64,000 nucleotides of DNA from Paralvinella palmiformis (GCA_025642065.1 JAODUP010000155.1:720001-784000); one strand, 5' to 3'; positions 1-13,778 are shown, numbered from the stretch's first letter. A program made the numbers and translations. Notes: a model not told the origin generated them from the letters alone.

Positions 1-256
1 GGACGCCGTCGGATACACAATTTCCACTGGCAATTCTATCTCTAACGCGACTTAGGCCCTCACTTCACATTCCAATCCCGAAGACGATCCGCCAACCATC
101 CTCACTATTATTTGGAACTATAACTTTTCGCATGATTTTATCGGGTGGGGGGTCGGATTGTTGGGTTGTCGGAATATTTAAGCGTCGGAACCTCAGGATT
201 TCCGCCAATAATATTCTCTCGCCAAATAACGCCATCCCTTTTGAGTCGTGGTGTAA
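1..256 (-). other. unresolved edge beyond the pseudokinase stop
   Basis: On the minus strand the frame of exon 19 stays open after the TAA from 256 to about 79 and includes the phrases LLAEILRFRRLN and TTQQSD, which vaguely recall the APE-helix and QSD part of a kinase C-lobe, then FGIGM followed by TGA. The spacing does not fit a normal C-lobe. It may be decayed C-lobe sequence, chance, or intron before a further exon outside the window. Confidence 0.3.
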
Positions 257-1662
257 TTATACGGGTATTTTACGGTCACTTTTGTCCTTCGTGGTAGACT
301 AAATAGATGATGTGCTCGTGTGTGTGTGTATATATATATATCTGTGTGTGTATATGTGTGTTTGTGTGTGTGTGTGTGTCGTGGTATAGAAACACATCCG
401 TTACCTTATCACTTTGTATGTCGCCAGAACTCGATTCAGCAGCCATAGGCCCAAAGCCTGTCACCTTAGCAACGAGTCGAAACATCTCAGGAATTTGCTT
501 CAAGAGAACATTACGGGCACCAAGTCGGCGATGAATGATCTATTAATAACAACAACAACAACAAAACAGTTATTTGTTTATAACTGAAATACTATATTGG
601 ATATTACTTTATTCGTCCGTTTGTTTGTTGTTGTTTTTAGTTTGTTTGTCTATCTGTCTGAGTGAGTGAGTGAGTGAGTGAGTGAGTGAGTGAGTGGGTG
701 GGTGGGTGGGTGGGTGGGTGGTGGTGGGAGTGAGTGAGTGGGTGGGTGGGTGGGTGATTATGGGTGGGTGGCTGGGTCAGTGGGTGGCTGGCTGGGTGAG
801 GTGAGTGAGTGAGTGAGTGGTGAGTGAGTGAGTGAGTGAGTGAGTGAGTGAGTGAGTGAGTGAGTGAGTGAGTGAGTGAGTGAGTGAGTGAGTGAGTGAG
901 TGAGTGAGTGAGTGAGTGAGTGGCTATTTTCAAGGAAAATTAGATTATCAGGCTCAAATGAAACATCTCCTAGCCATCTCCCAAGCTTTGTGGATCTGAA
1001 GTGCCGTGGACTACCGAATACAGCAGAAGAGAACGTCCTGATCCGACGTCAAGCATATCTTAACCCGGACTCTACTTACTTACCCCATTCTGGTGTAGAT
1101 GACTCATTCCTCTGGCGACGTCAGTAGAGAAGTTGATCATGTTATCTTCGACCTCATCGGTTACTTTATCATTGCTCTTCAGCCAGTCCTTCAGTGATGG
1201 TTCGCAAAATTCCAGTAGTATTATGGGACCTAAGATGAACAAATGTATCTTCATAAGCGATAGGAAACCGTCATGATGGTGATGACGATGATGATGATTA
1301 CCATCATCATATTGTTCGTCACCATAAATGTTTTATTTCATTATAGATCAGAGACAGGTAATCGTCTCTAGCCGGTTCGCGTCTAGACAATGAGCGTACC
1401 TTCTGGCACGGCGCCAGAAAAGTTTACGATGTTGTTGTGCTTTGGTACGACAGTCGCCAGAAAGTTCATCTTTGCCTTCATCAAGAGAACGTTCGATGAT
1501 GATCGATCTAGATCAAATGAAAACAGTAAATGTTTGTGTTACATATATTGATATTGTTGATAGGTCAACTGTCGTAGAGATAGAGGAATGAACAAATGAA
1601 TATCCATATTAGAGAGATGAAATGGCAATAGAAATACTGTGTGTGTGTGCGTGTGTGGGGGG

Positions 1663-1697
<35 letters not shown>

Positions 1698-1731
1698 CAG
1701 AGAGAGAGAGAGAGCGAGAGAGAGAGAGCGC

Positions 1732-1769
<38 letters not shown>

Positions 1770-2004
1770 GAGAGAGAGAACCTTGTTCGAGTCTACCTAA
1801 GAGCATCTTGACGGCGACCTTCCTAGTTCCGGAGTCCTCTCTCAGTTGACCTGCTTTTATTTCGGCGAATCGTCCTTTGTAGATAGTCTTGCCCACCGTC
1901 ACCCGGTCGTTGCTATGCTTCCACTTGGCCTTCAGATCAGTCTTCATCTCGCCATAGGTGTAAATGTCTTCCTCGAAGTCACCCAGTTTGGCGACGTCCA
2001 ACAC
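257..2004 (-). CDS. receptor exons 15-19: tyrosine pseudokinase domain
   Basis: Exon 15 (1797-2004) gives the N-lobe: RVTVGKTIYKGRF in place of GxGxxG, with only the middle glycine in register, then KVAVKML with the ATP-lysine (about residue 971). Exon 16 (1400-1507) gives KHNNIVNFSGAVPE, the alphaC-beta4 region; I see no Glu at the expected alphaC position. Exon 17 (1084-1229) gives the hinge LLEFCEPSLKDWL and helix E ending HLHQNG. Exon 18 (405-539) gives IIHRRLGARNVLL, with Arg for the catalytic Asp but the Asn kept, and VTGFGP, with Gly for the DFG Asp. Exon 19 starts at 298 and reads RKIPV before TAA at 257-259. The activation segment fits a tyrosine kinase. Predicted catalytically dead. 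Confidence 0.85.
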
Positions 2005-4168
2005 CTGATGGCAAATAAAAATAATCGCTAGATACTACAAGATCGTCTCTCCGGACCACAACGGTACGGTAACAATGGCTATCCGACAACAAACATCCGG
2101 ATGACAAAGATTTCAATGATCCACATTTCATTGACGTAAGAGTTATTAACGTTACAAGAAGAAACTAAAGCAAACCAACAGATCTTTCCCGAGCCTAATG
2201 GCTCCAGTTTACGAACAAAGACAAGTTCCAGTTAGCGCACCGGAGTGAATTAGGTTAATCTATCGGACGCCGTCTTTTCATTCGCCACAATTATTCTTTA
2301 GGTTGCCAAAGTAAACAAAATCCGGATAACAACAGGTGCTTTCAGTAATCCATGTTTCTGACGAGTATTAATTATTGAATTCAGACTCGGCCAAAGTGTA
2401 GCTTCGACTTCATTTCGACCCATTACGCCTATTACGCATTTGCTTCGCGAACCTTTAACCACTTGTCGGCGTATTATCAGCCAGTTAGCAGGGAGAGTAC
2501 ATTCTCATACATCACGATCTCCGCTTGTACCGTTATAATAAAAAAAAAATCTATATTTATGAATGATTACTGAACTCATCGCTCTTCAATGGCTAGATGT
2601 GCATTGCGTTCGTACCATTAGATATTCACGAGCGAAAATATACTGGGTTGTGCACAAAGTTCTCGCGTGCATTACGAGCGAGTCAAAATCGTTCAACTAT
2701 TTTCATAAATTAGAAAATATAACTGAAACACGGGATACAATTTATTTAGACAGTGTTATCTCAAAGGGATCCACCACATCGAATCCGGAACCTGCTCTAG
2801 GCAAGGTAGTTTGCTGTCTCTTAGAACTAAATGCCATTACCATAGACGCTTCAGTGTCATCACAAGCTGCATTGGACCGAACAGTTTCTCTATAAGATGG
2901 AGGAGGAACTGCCTCCTGTACGGTTTCCTTCTCCCAGCCATCATGGCCAAAGTGCCGTGATATTCTATTTAACCGACCCATCATAGGCTGTGGTAATGGC
3001 GTTTGGTGTCGCCTCAGTCGGATTACTACGAAGACTATGATTATGGCAATGCCGATCAGGATCAGTACACCTGTAATTTAAATTATCTAATTAATCGTCC
3101 AATGAAAACAACGAAGTGATATCAGGAGATGTGTGCTTGCGCATGCTTATACGGATGTCTGTGTTTACTGTATACGAGAGTTAGAAAGCTAGACATGATA
3201 ATATACTCCAGTGAACGTACCTATCACGATTCCGATAATACACCCAGTTCCACATTCTGAAGAAGATAAGAAATATGGATATTTACTAAATTGTTACAGA
3301 CGTTGTATTTATTTGTGTATTTTATCAATTCTGAAACGGATTAAGCTTTCAAAGTATTTATTAGTATTCATAATGGCTGGACAATTGTGTTGTTTGGCCT
3401 TGTATTCCCAGGCGACACAATGTATTGTTTGGGGATTGGACCGTCAAATCCGCCCTCTCTGTGTGTGTGGGGGGGGGGGTCCAGACAAGCTCCTGTCTGG
3501 AAGAGAAATCCAGGAGGGGCTGTCTGGCAGTAAAGAGAGAGACAGCAACCAAAGACAAACGAATACTAACTTTAAAATTTGCACCACTTACTAGAACCCT
3601 GATCAGTGGGCGGTTTGCCCGTGTTGAATTGCAGTTCTATAAAGTCGCTCTCCCGATTGCCTTCGTACAAAATGGACAGTTTCGCTTTGTAATCGGCGTA
3701 TGGTACCAGATCCTTTATCTCGATTTCCTCTTCGTTGGCCGATAGAGTGGCGCCATTGTTGCTGGCTCCGGTCAGCTGCAGGTTCAACAGCCTGATGTCG
3801 TAGCAGCTAACGGGCAAATACCACGTCAGGACCACCACATAACCGTAGGCATCCTTAACACGGAGTCCCGTAGGCTTCGGATCTGATACAAGATCGTGGC
3901 AATTTCAAAGACTGGCTAAAGGTCGCTTGGAAGAGCAGACACAAAAGGCGATCCCTACGGTTGACTTTTTAATAATTTATTTATCTAATCTATCTTACTT
4001 ATCACAACACATATAACAGAGATAATAACTTACATTCTCCCACGCCTGAGACGTGTTCTACTTTTCCCAGCTGAAATGCAATTGAGAAATGTCGAACTGA
4101 GTGAGCGAGTGAGTGAGTGAGTGAGTGAGTGAGTGAGTGAGTGAGTGAGTGAGTCAGTCAGTCAGTCA

Positions 4169-4226
<58 letters not shown>

Positions 4227-4718
4227 TGGCCAGTAAGTCAGTAATTTAGTCAGTCAGTCAGTCAGTCAGTCAGTCAGTCAGTCAGTCAGTCAGTCAGTCA
4301 GTCAGTCAGTCAGTCAGTCAGTCATTCAGTCAGTAAATCAATGAATTAATCAATCAATGAATTAATCAATCAATCTGTATTGATTTGGGAAGCCGCATAC
4401 GGGGCACAGGAGGATGTGGCAGGCTAATTATAAACACCGAACCCACAGTAATCATAAAAAGATCGTAAAGAGATACCTGATATGTGATATTAGTAGATAA
4501 CCCAGCTCTGTTGTTGATCGAGATGTCCATCTTTATCGGTACCCGCATGTAGCTAACCAGCCAACAGTTATCAATGTAGAGCTTCAGCGGATGTTGGTAG
4601 CATTCTGTTTCCTTTGTACAAGAACATTTTCCTTCCGCCTGACAGGTGTTGGGATCCTAGACAATTGACACGATATTAATTTTTTTATCAAATATACATA
4701 CTTGTGACGATAAAAATA

Positions 4719-4782
<64 letters not shown>

Positions 4783-7499
4783 AAACACTCTATTACAATG
4801 ATGCTATTACTCACCTGATCTGTTCGATTAATCAGTTGAATTGCAGCCTTGATCTGTCTTAGATCATCTGGATTAAGCATATCGTACAGGGTGAAGCCAA
4901 TAGAATGGAGTCCGCCTTCGAAATCGTTGGCTGAGACATCAACACTAAATGTGTATTTCGTTGTATTGGGAGAAAAAAGAAACGGATGACATTAACATCA
5001 AATGCCAGTCGACTTTAACATTCGGATATCACGTAAGTAGGAGTTATATATTGGGCGACATCGTGCGACGGAGAATCGCACCTCAAATACAAACGATCTC
5101 GTGCCGAAAAATTGGATTAATCCATTTCTTTGTAAATTTTCATCCTACTCCAAAATATATAGTTCCTTATTAAAACATTAGATACGATTAATTCCAGCCA
5201 TTTTGGTATTTTTGGTCAATCAGAATTAGGATATTAGATACTAACGGTAGGTATTACGATAACTCGATACTTTATTTGCGCATATACGGAAATTGAGCCT
5301 TCGGGACCAATCAGAATCCATACAGGTATCCATAAGAATGTTCGACTTTGTCCTTTTTGACTCGGTAAATTTTCGCCCGGCAGACAACGATAGAAAGGTT
5401 ATTCGACGTATCATTCGAACAAGAACCTCGAGCTTTTAACGTCCAAGAATATCAACCTAAGCTGAAATCGACGACAATTGTACGCAAATATATCCACGCC
5501 CAAATTTTGAAGTACGGTGATGTGATCAGGATACGATCGATATCCGTAAGCTAACGCCCACGTTTATAAAGATCGATCGCTTATTCGCTCTTCGGAGTAT
5601 AAAGGCAGATCGAACCGGTAGCTGATGAGTGAAGCTATTACAGTACTGACCTTGAATAAAAGCCATCAACATCCCTTTTGACATTCTTGACGAAGTTTGT
5701 CGGGATTTGTTTAACGACTGGGGGCGTGCTGTCGACCCGGATGTAGATGTGATCAATCCGGATGTTACCCATAACGTCTTCGGCCTTCATAAAGATAGTA
5801 TAACTATTGCCATCCCGTCTGGAATTCAGTTCTGTTAGCGTTACGGTGTCCGTAAGAGGATGAATCGGTGTCCAGGAGGCTGGTGTACGGAGTTCCCTTC
5901 TTTGTCTTAACTTCGGCACCTCAAGACGGTGGATAACGGAAATCGCAAACTTCGTGATCCCGCCAATATTTGGCGTCCCGTTGGCCGACAGGTTGCCTCT
6001 GGATTCGAGGAAGTCGACTGATAGCGGTGCGACCGGATTTCCGTACCGATTCGCGCTAAAGAACCGGTTAACGAAGTGTTTTCCCCATTTCAGGCTGACG
6101 GGATCGGAGAGCTTCGAGATCCAGAACGCTCCGTCTACAACCCGCGTGCCCGGCTCCGGAAGTACCGAGATCGGGATGTCGCTCGTCTCTATGCTGGCGT
6201 TGCTGTTGCCGTACAGAAGCAGTCCGCGTGTGTAACGTGTATTGTTGGCGAAGTCGCTAATCGCGCCAACAACGGCGTACATTCCCGGAGAGGGCAACTG
6301 AAATGTCGACTTAAAATCACCCGAAAATAAATCGTAAGCTTTACTCAACACCGGATTGGATTCGTTCTGGAGTAGTCCTTCCCCGTTAATTCTTAGCCGA
6401 TAGACGGAGTAGATAAAGCCTCGCAAACCCGAATCAGTGTCATTCCAGCCGACGAATGCTATTGTCACCTTGGGAGTCTGTGGAGGCGAAACGAAAGGTG
6501 AAATGTTGCTGAAGATTAAGTGAGCCGAGTGGCGTCAAAGGTGAAGCGAAAACTGAAATATCCTTCAGGATTCGAATACCGATGCTAAAAATCTATAACC
6601 AATCCCACTACCAGTTAAGCCAGTTAAACTCTGTCGATATTACGGTTTGAAATGAAATATTGTGTGCGGTGAATAAACGGAAATTTATAACTACTGCTTT
6701 TTGAAGGACGTACCGGGTTGAACTGAACTGGCCGATATAGACGCTCCAATCAAAACGCGTTATTACAAAGGCAATACATAAAGCACTTCAATCCAACGAT
6801 TATAGGATATATTTCGAAACATAAATGGCTAAGTTTAGCCACAGTTGCCTCCCAATAGGTCCATAATATACATTAAATTATAGCATAACATATAAATTAT
6901 CGTTTAGCCAGAATGTTAGATAGAAGGTGAAAAAACGTGTTGATAAAGTAGCTTGAAACCAAGTGAATAAATGACAAAATTAAAAGCACTATGTGTGCGC
7001 GCGTGCGTGCGTGTATGCGTGTGGATATATACAGATGAATAAGGCGCTATTTAAATGCTATTATTATTATTATTATTATTATTGAACAAGAAACACATAT
7101 CCATTTGAAGCTGTACCTCTACAAAACCTCTCAGTCAACCCGTTGAAGCACGATCAGTAGCCATTTATTGGATTTGAAACGCGGGGCATTCAGTTAGCAA
7201 TCGGTCACCTTTACCGCTCAGCCATCACGACTCGCACATAACGGCTTACCGTGGTGATGGCTTGTTTGAGTATCATCGGCATGTAGTCCTGTTGATCGCA
7301 GGGATAGCCGTTACGACCTTCAGTACAATGAAACGGAGGCTCCAGGTCAAACTTGACGGAAGCTGTCAGGTATCCTTGTCGGCCAAACATCCTGATCATT
7401 TTGTAAGAACCAGCTGTATCCTGATTTCGGATGTCTTTGAAGCCACCGGTTGTGCCAGACATCTTAAAAATTAATCTGTAAATGGATATGAGTGTACGT

Positions 7500-7570
<71 letters not shown>

Positions 7571-7831
7571 GATTGTGGTATGCTATTGTTTTTCTGTATT
7601 AATCATAGATAATTCTAAGGGAAGGGAAGCTATTATAAATTAGGGTCATAATGTCCCTCACTTACTGCTGTCTGTGTTTAACTCCTTGATTGAAAGGAAG
7701 TTTCTTTTGACACCTAATTGTTTCTTGTGGGTTGTTCCAAGAGCCGGCTGAGGGGCAGCTGGCTGGTAGATTGGCAACCGTCATTCCCACTGAAAGGTCA
7801 ACAACAACAACAATAACAAAACTATTATATG

Positions 7832-7882
<51 letters not shown>

Positions 7883-8600
7883 TGAGTGAGTGAGTGAGAA
7901 GGTGAGTGAGAGAGTTAGTGAGTGGGTAGATGGGTGGTTGGATGTGTGTGGAGGGGTTAGTGGTGCGTTTATGGGTGAGTGAGTGAGTGAGTGAGTGAGT
8001 GAGTGAGTGAGTGAGTGAGTGAGTGAGTGAGTGAGTGAGTGAGTGAGTGAGTGAGTGAGTGAGTGAGTGAGTGTGTGAGTGGTGGTGAGTGTGTGAGTGG
8101 TGGTGAGTGAGTGAGTGAGTGAGTGAGTGAGTGAGTGAGTGAGTGAGTGAGTGAGTGAGTGAGTGAGTGAGTGAGTGAGTGAGTGAGTGAGTGAGTGAGT
8201 GAGTGAGTGAGTGAGTGAGTGAGTGAGTGAGTGAGTGAGTGAGTGAGTTGAGATTGGTGGATAAATGATATATGATGACAAATTCTCTTACCTGTATCTT
8301 TTAGTTCGACCTCACCCCCGGCTGTAATTAGGCCAACTCTAAATATCTTCATGTAACCGTCTTTTGAGTACGGTGGGAGATCTTCAAGCTTACGATATGT
8401 TGCCGACCAATCAAGACTAACATGTGTAAAATCTCGTTTGTTTGTGTAAACCGTAATATTGTCGCCGTAGAAACTACAGTTGACATTGAATACGTCATTC
8501 CGTCCTGGACGTTCATCAATAAGTGATGCCCTGCACAACTGGAATGTTGGTCCTTCTTTCACTAATAAGGCAATAGGAGATCTAACAGTTTAATTGTGTG

Positions 8601-8670
<70 letters not shown>

Positions 8671-9519
8671 GTGTTTATATACATCGATATGGCATCAAAG
8701 AGCTTACTAAAACATAACCATTGATTAACATACGAAATATCCCTGTACTTAGATGGTTTGCTGAATTAATCAATGGTTATCTTTTAGTAAGCTCTTTGAT
8801 GCCATACTCATGATTCTGAACGAACATAGATGACTTCATTTTAAACCATATACTGCTGTTATAGATAGCACCAGTGACGTATAGAGTTGTTACTGGTGAG
8901 GGTCATGGTCTGAAGAGAAAAGTTATACGCTAGAAATTCTGAGATAGAGACAGCCAAAAACACATCTCAAACCGAAAGAAAATGATATCCTGTCAGTGTA
9001 AATAAACATTTATCGATAAGGAGTAATAAATATTATTCCTGTGGTTTTGGTGGTGATACATTCTTGCTGCTGTTGTTCGATACATTAAAACTAACCAATG
9101 AACGTATTTAACCTAGAAATATCCCATTAACAACAGCAAGAAAAATAATATAACAGTATCATGTCTGTGTATATAGGAATATTATGAAAGTTTTGTTTGA
9201 TGATTGAATAGTTGTAAATGTTATATTCTATTTTATTACAAAACTGAAGGGATACTCACTATTCTCGCAGTTGTTTCCTTCGAACTCGGAGCTGCAATCA
9301 CAAGTCACTGATCCCGATTTACAGAAGCCTGGATAGCAGTCCTTATTCCAGTTGCACTTCCCTGAAATGCAATAGATATACACATTGAGCGTTTTGTTTT
9401 TGTCAGACGAGTAGAGATTTCAATCGCACATCTTTATGAGATAATCTAATTGTTTTCTTATTGTAATTGTTTTCTGTCATCACAAACTTATTTTTATAAC
9501 CCATGGGGTCAAACATTAC

Positions 9520-9586
<67 letters not shown>

Positions 9587-10324
9587 TGCGTGTTTATGTA
9601 CGTGCAACAAGGTAATTAATAAATTAATCAAAATAGTTTTCCGAACAAGATACAATCTACATCGACCGGTAAAGACGATCTGATATGTATTGCTTATTTT
9701 AAAACCTGTATCAACCAGAATGATATGACTTATCTTTTCATTGTGTCCAGTTAGCTTTAAGTATTAATAGTCTCATCATATAGATATAAATTATCTAGTA
9801 ACTGGATATCTATCCCTCACTAGCCGTTGTTTATTATTGTCATATGCATCTGATGACAATTAATGAAAACATAACATCGGTCATAATTTCGGCTTTTAAA
9901 TCGACGACTATTGAGTATTTATATGTAGATGATATGTATGTATGGGGTTTCGACCAGGAGGATGGGATCCGGGCCCGTAAATTTTGGCAGATTTTCACCC
10001 TCCCAGGTTCGAACCCGGTAGATCTAACTGGTAGCGCGGTTGACCACAGATATCTACTAAATTCGTATATCGGTGTGGGCATGTGAGAAGGATGCTTCAT
10101 CATTCACTTCGCCTCATTACCTTTGTAGGTGAAACATCCAAACATTCTAACTCTGAGTTCGTAATAAGAAAGTATCAGATATATTTTGAGATACACTTAC
10201 TTGCTTCACAGCGTCCACCTGTGTAACCAGTGGAACATTCACAACGATTTACCGCCACGCATACTCCGCGGTTAGCGCAACGAGGAGAACATATAGCTGA
10301 AATGGAATAAAACACATTAACACT

Positions 10325-10372
<48 letters not shown>

Positions 10373-10599
10373 TGATAGAGAATGTCTAGTCACCAGTAAT
10401 TAGGCATAACTGCGTGCAATTATTTATTTTTCAAAATGTTTTCGCGATATCATTTCAGAGCCATTTTTGTGCATTTTGCTGATTGCGTAATTAATACAGT
10501 GTGATATGTTATACACTCATAGTCGAACGTTTTGCATCAATCCATATAAATAACACACACACACACGCATACACAGACAAACACATACACACACATACG

Positions 10600-10647
<48 letters not shown>

Positions 10648-13167
10648 ATGTATGTATATATAATATTTATTAAGCATTATTGGTAAACTTGTATGACCCT
10701 TATATTTGTTATTGTTTGTGTTATTTTCTCTGCTTTGTATGGCTATTTGATAGCTTTGGTAAGCTAGTCTAATGTATTACTTACGGATGTTACATTGTGT
10801 TCCCCGGTATCCGTCAGCACAAGCTTGGTAAGGCTGTTGCCTGTAACCGCTATAGGCCTCTGACCAACACCAACTATGCCACCTGTTGATTTAATTTAAT
10901 GACCGACCGACCGACCGACCGACCGACCAACCGTCCGACCGACCGACCGACCGACCGACCGACCGACCGACCGACCGACCGACCGACCGACCGACCGACC
11001 GACCGACCGACCGACCGACCGACCGACCGACCGACCGACCGACCGACCGACCGACCCATACACCCACCGACCCATACACCCACCGACCCATCCACCCAAT
11101 TTCCCCCCACTGACCCACCCACCCATCCACCCACCCTCCCACCCAAACAATAAAACAAACCAACCAACACACTCACTCACTCACTCACTCACCGACTAAT
11201 TCACTCACTCACTCATTACTCTGTCTGTACTCGAGTAATATATGTATAATGTTGGGACCAATACTTCAAAGAGCTTAAAGCACTCAGATGTCTAAATCTT
11301 GGGGTAGAATACCGATGTTGCCTTTGTCTGTGGGATGTTTCAACCGTAAGAAGAAGAAAAGAAAAAACGACTTCGGCTTTTCAACTCATAACCCGCTTTT
11401 GCCTCACCAGGCGAGACCAATCGTCAATAGTCTAGTATACCCTACTTACCAGAACCACCAGCCAGCTGATAAACACCGATGTCTGTATCGTACTACTGAC
11501 ACTGGGTAATACTTAGTGGTGTAATGAGAACTGAAATAACAGAAATAACACCGTGATAGGATGGAAGAGATAACACCGTGATAGGATGGAAGAGATAAGA
11601 TATACAACCAATATAATCGAAATGGTAAACATTATCCAAGCACTTTGGATTAATCCAATTCATCTTTCACTTCGTCTCTTTGCGTTCAGTATTCGTTTGA
11701 CCCAGTTAGCTTACCACGTACACAACATTGGAAGCAAAACAGCAACATGTCCGTGCATTACTGGTCAGTAGGGGGTGAGATTAGTTTACAAACACATATC
11801 GAATAGACAAAAGGGAAAGGACCACACTCCCCCCCCAAAAAAAAACCCCAACTTAATCCACTCCCGGTGTTGCGACCCCTAGACGTAAATATAATCAGCA
11901 TTGATAAAAAAAGGATGACCTAACCAGAGCGACCTAGTTAGATCGACCTAATAAGCACAAGTTTCGGCGATACTGAGGAAGTATATGATTGTTCCCGTCC
12001 TGATATGAGCTTCCCACGGGAAAAACCCCTCAACTCCATGGCTGAGGAAACATAATTCCGCCTTTCAAGTATCAATATAGATTGTGTGTCTATTAATTAA
12101 TTAATAATGTTATATAAAAATGGACATACACGCGCATGCACACACACGCACGCACACACACGCGCACATTGAATGTGGTAATTAGCATACTGTCATAGGC
12201 TGACATGCTAATGAAATAAATGCAATCTTAAAACGTTGGCTACAAATTATCGTGATTCATGGTTTACATAGTTGTTGGTAAAGTCTAGACAAATAAATAT
12301 ATACATTTAATTGTCGAGTATTACAGCATTAATTTACATCATATACGTCATGTACTACAGTATCATTTCGGTGTAATAACAAGTTGAAAATATACAGTAC
12401 GCAAAAGCTCTCGGACATTGGCTATATGATTCCGACTATCCCACTCATTTAGAGAATGTATATAATGAACGAATAGAATTAAAACGAATGCTCCTTTCTG
12501 AAGAACGGGCTAGTTAGGTCGACCTTCTGAGTATGAAAGAGCTGCTTGGATTTCTTCTGGTCTTCGCTAAATACTCTTCCGGAGGAATTGGAATGGAAAC
12601 GTTGTGATTCGCTGTAGAGCGAGTCTCCACGGTTAATAAATCCGCTCGCTTGCCCTGTCTCCTCATCCGTGACCAGACACATGCGACGACCTCACCGCCA
12701 ATGACTGGTGATCGAAGAAGTATACCTGATTGTTTGCCAAAGGGTTTTCAGTCAACAAACACACCCAGTAACACACACACACGCGCGCACACGCACGCAC
12801 ACGCATACACACCTCGATAATTAGCAAACTGGAGTCGCAAACCTCAAACCGTCGCATAGAATTACACTCGTTTTGGCCGCATGCAAGTCTCTTTACTGGT
12901 GTGAACAACCCCGCTGATGAATCGTCCTCAAGTTGTTGTCACCATTCATGATCATCAGTGCTAATAGATTTTCGACTTACTGCGTCTCTCACAATCCTCT
13001 ACACCGCCCACCCCCAACACATATACACATCACTTTGAATTGGTTTTTTATTACCAGATTAATGGAATCCCGTTTCCATGTGTATATCCCACCGGTATCT
13101 ACCAAACCCTATGCTCATTTATGGGGATTATCATAAAAGCGATCACGTAGAATTCACGCCCTCCTCT

Positions 13168-13209
<42 letters not shown>

Positions 13210-13722
13210 ATCGACATACCTCTCCCCCCTCACTCACAGGCATACCCCGGGATGTGCCACGTGCCTAAAACTATAGAATCTTACGTTCATCCGCCTATAC
13301 CTAGATGCACCATTAAGTGCACCCGTGAAGTGCACAGTCACACAGATATACGTTTAATTTTCCCATAAGTAGCGTACGAATACCTATACATGCACACCCA
13401 TCGCGCAGACACACTCATCCTCGAGAGCACATGCACATTCGGACACGTAAGAAAATAACACTATCCCACTGTCTGAGACTACTGGGTTTAAAATAATTTT
13501 TAAAAAGTTAATTTTTAACGGAGCCCAGATAGTATGGTGTTGGATTAGAAATCTCGAGGTTTTTGGTTCAAATAATAGAGCTGGCTAATGCTTTTTGGCG
13601 TAGTTTTTTGAACAGCGGTTGTGAAATATGTGCCCATAAATGGTGGCTCGAAACGCCATGCTCGCAGGGGAGTTGGGGTTCAGGCCATGTTGTACGAATA
13701 CATAATAACTGGCTAATTTAGC

Positions 13723-13778
<56 letters not shown>

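Noticed and set aside
637..933. Open frame of repeated LTHS residues on the minus strand
   Set aside because: It is the translation of the TGAG array; the same happens at 7781-8562, where only the part above 8292 is a real exon.
5954..6330. Plus-strand open frames over 80 codons
   Set aside because: Antisense to the 827-nt receptor exon, whose minus-strand frame has consistent splice phases.
10874..11180. Three overlapping GRSV-repeat open frames and one TDRP-repeat frame
   Set aside because: All four frames are translations of the GACC tetranucleotide array, open in every frame because the unit lacks stops.
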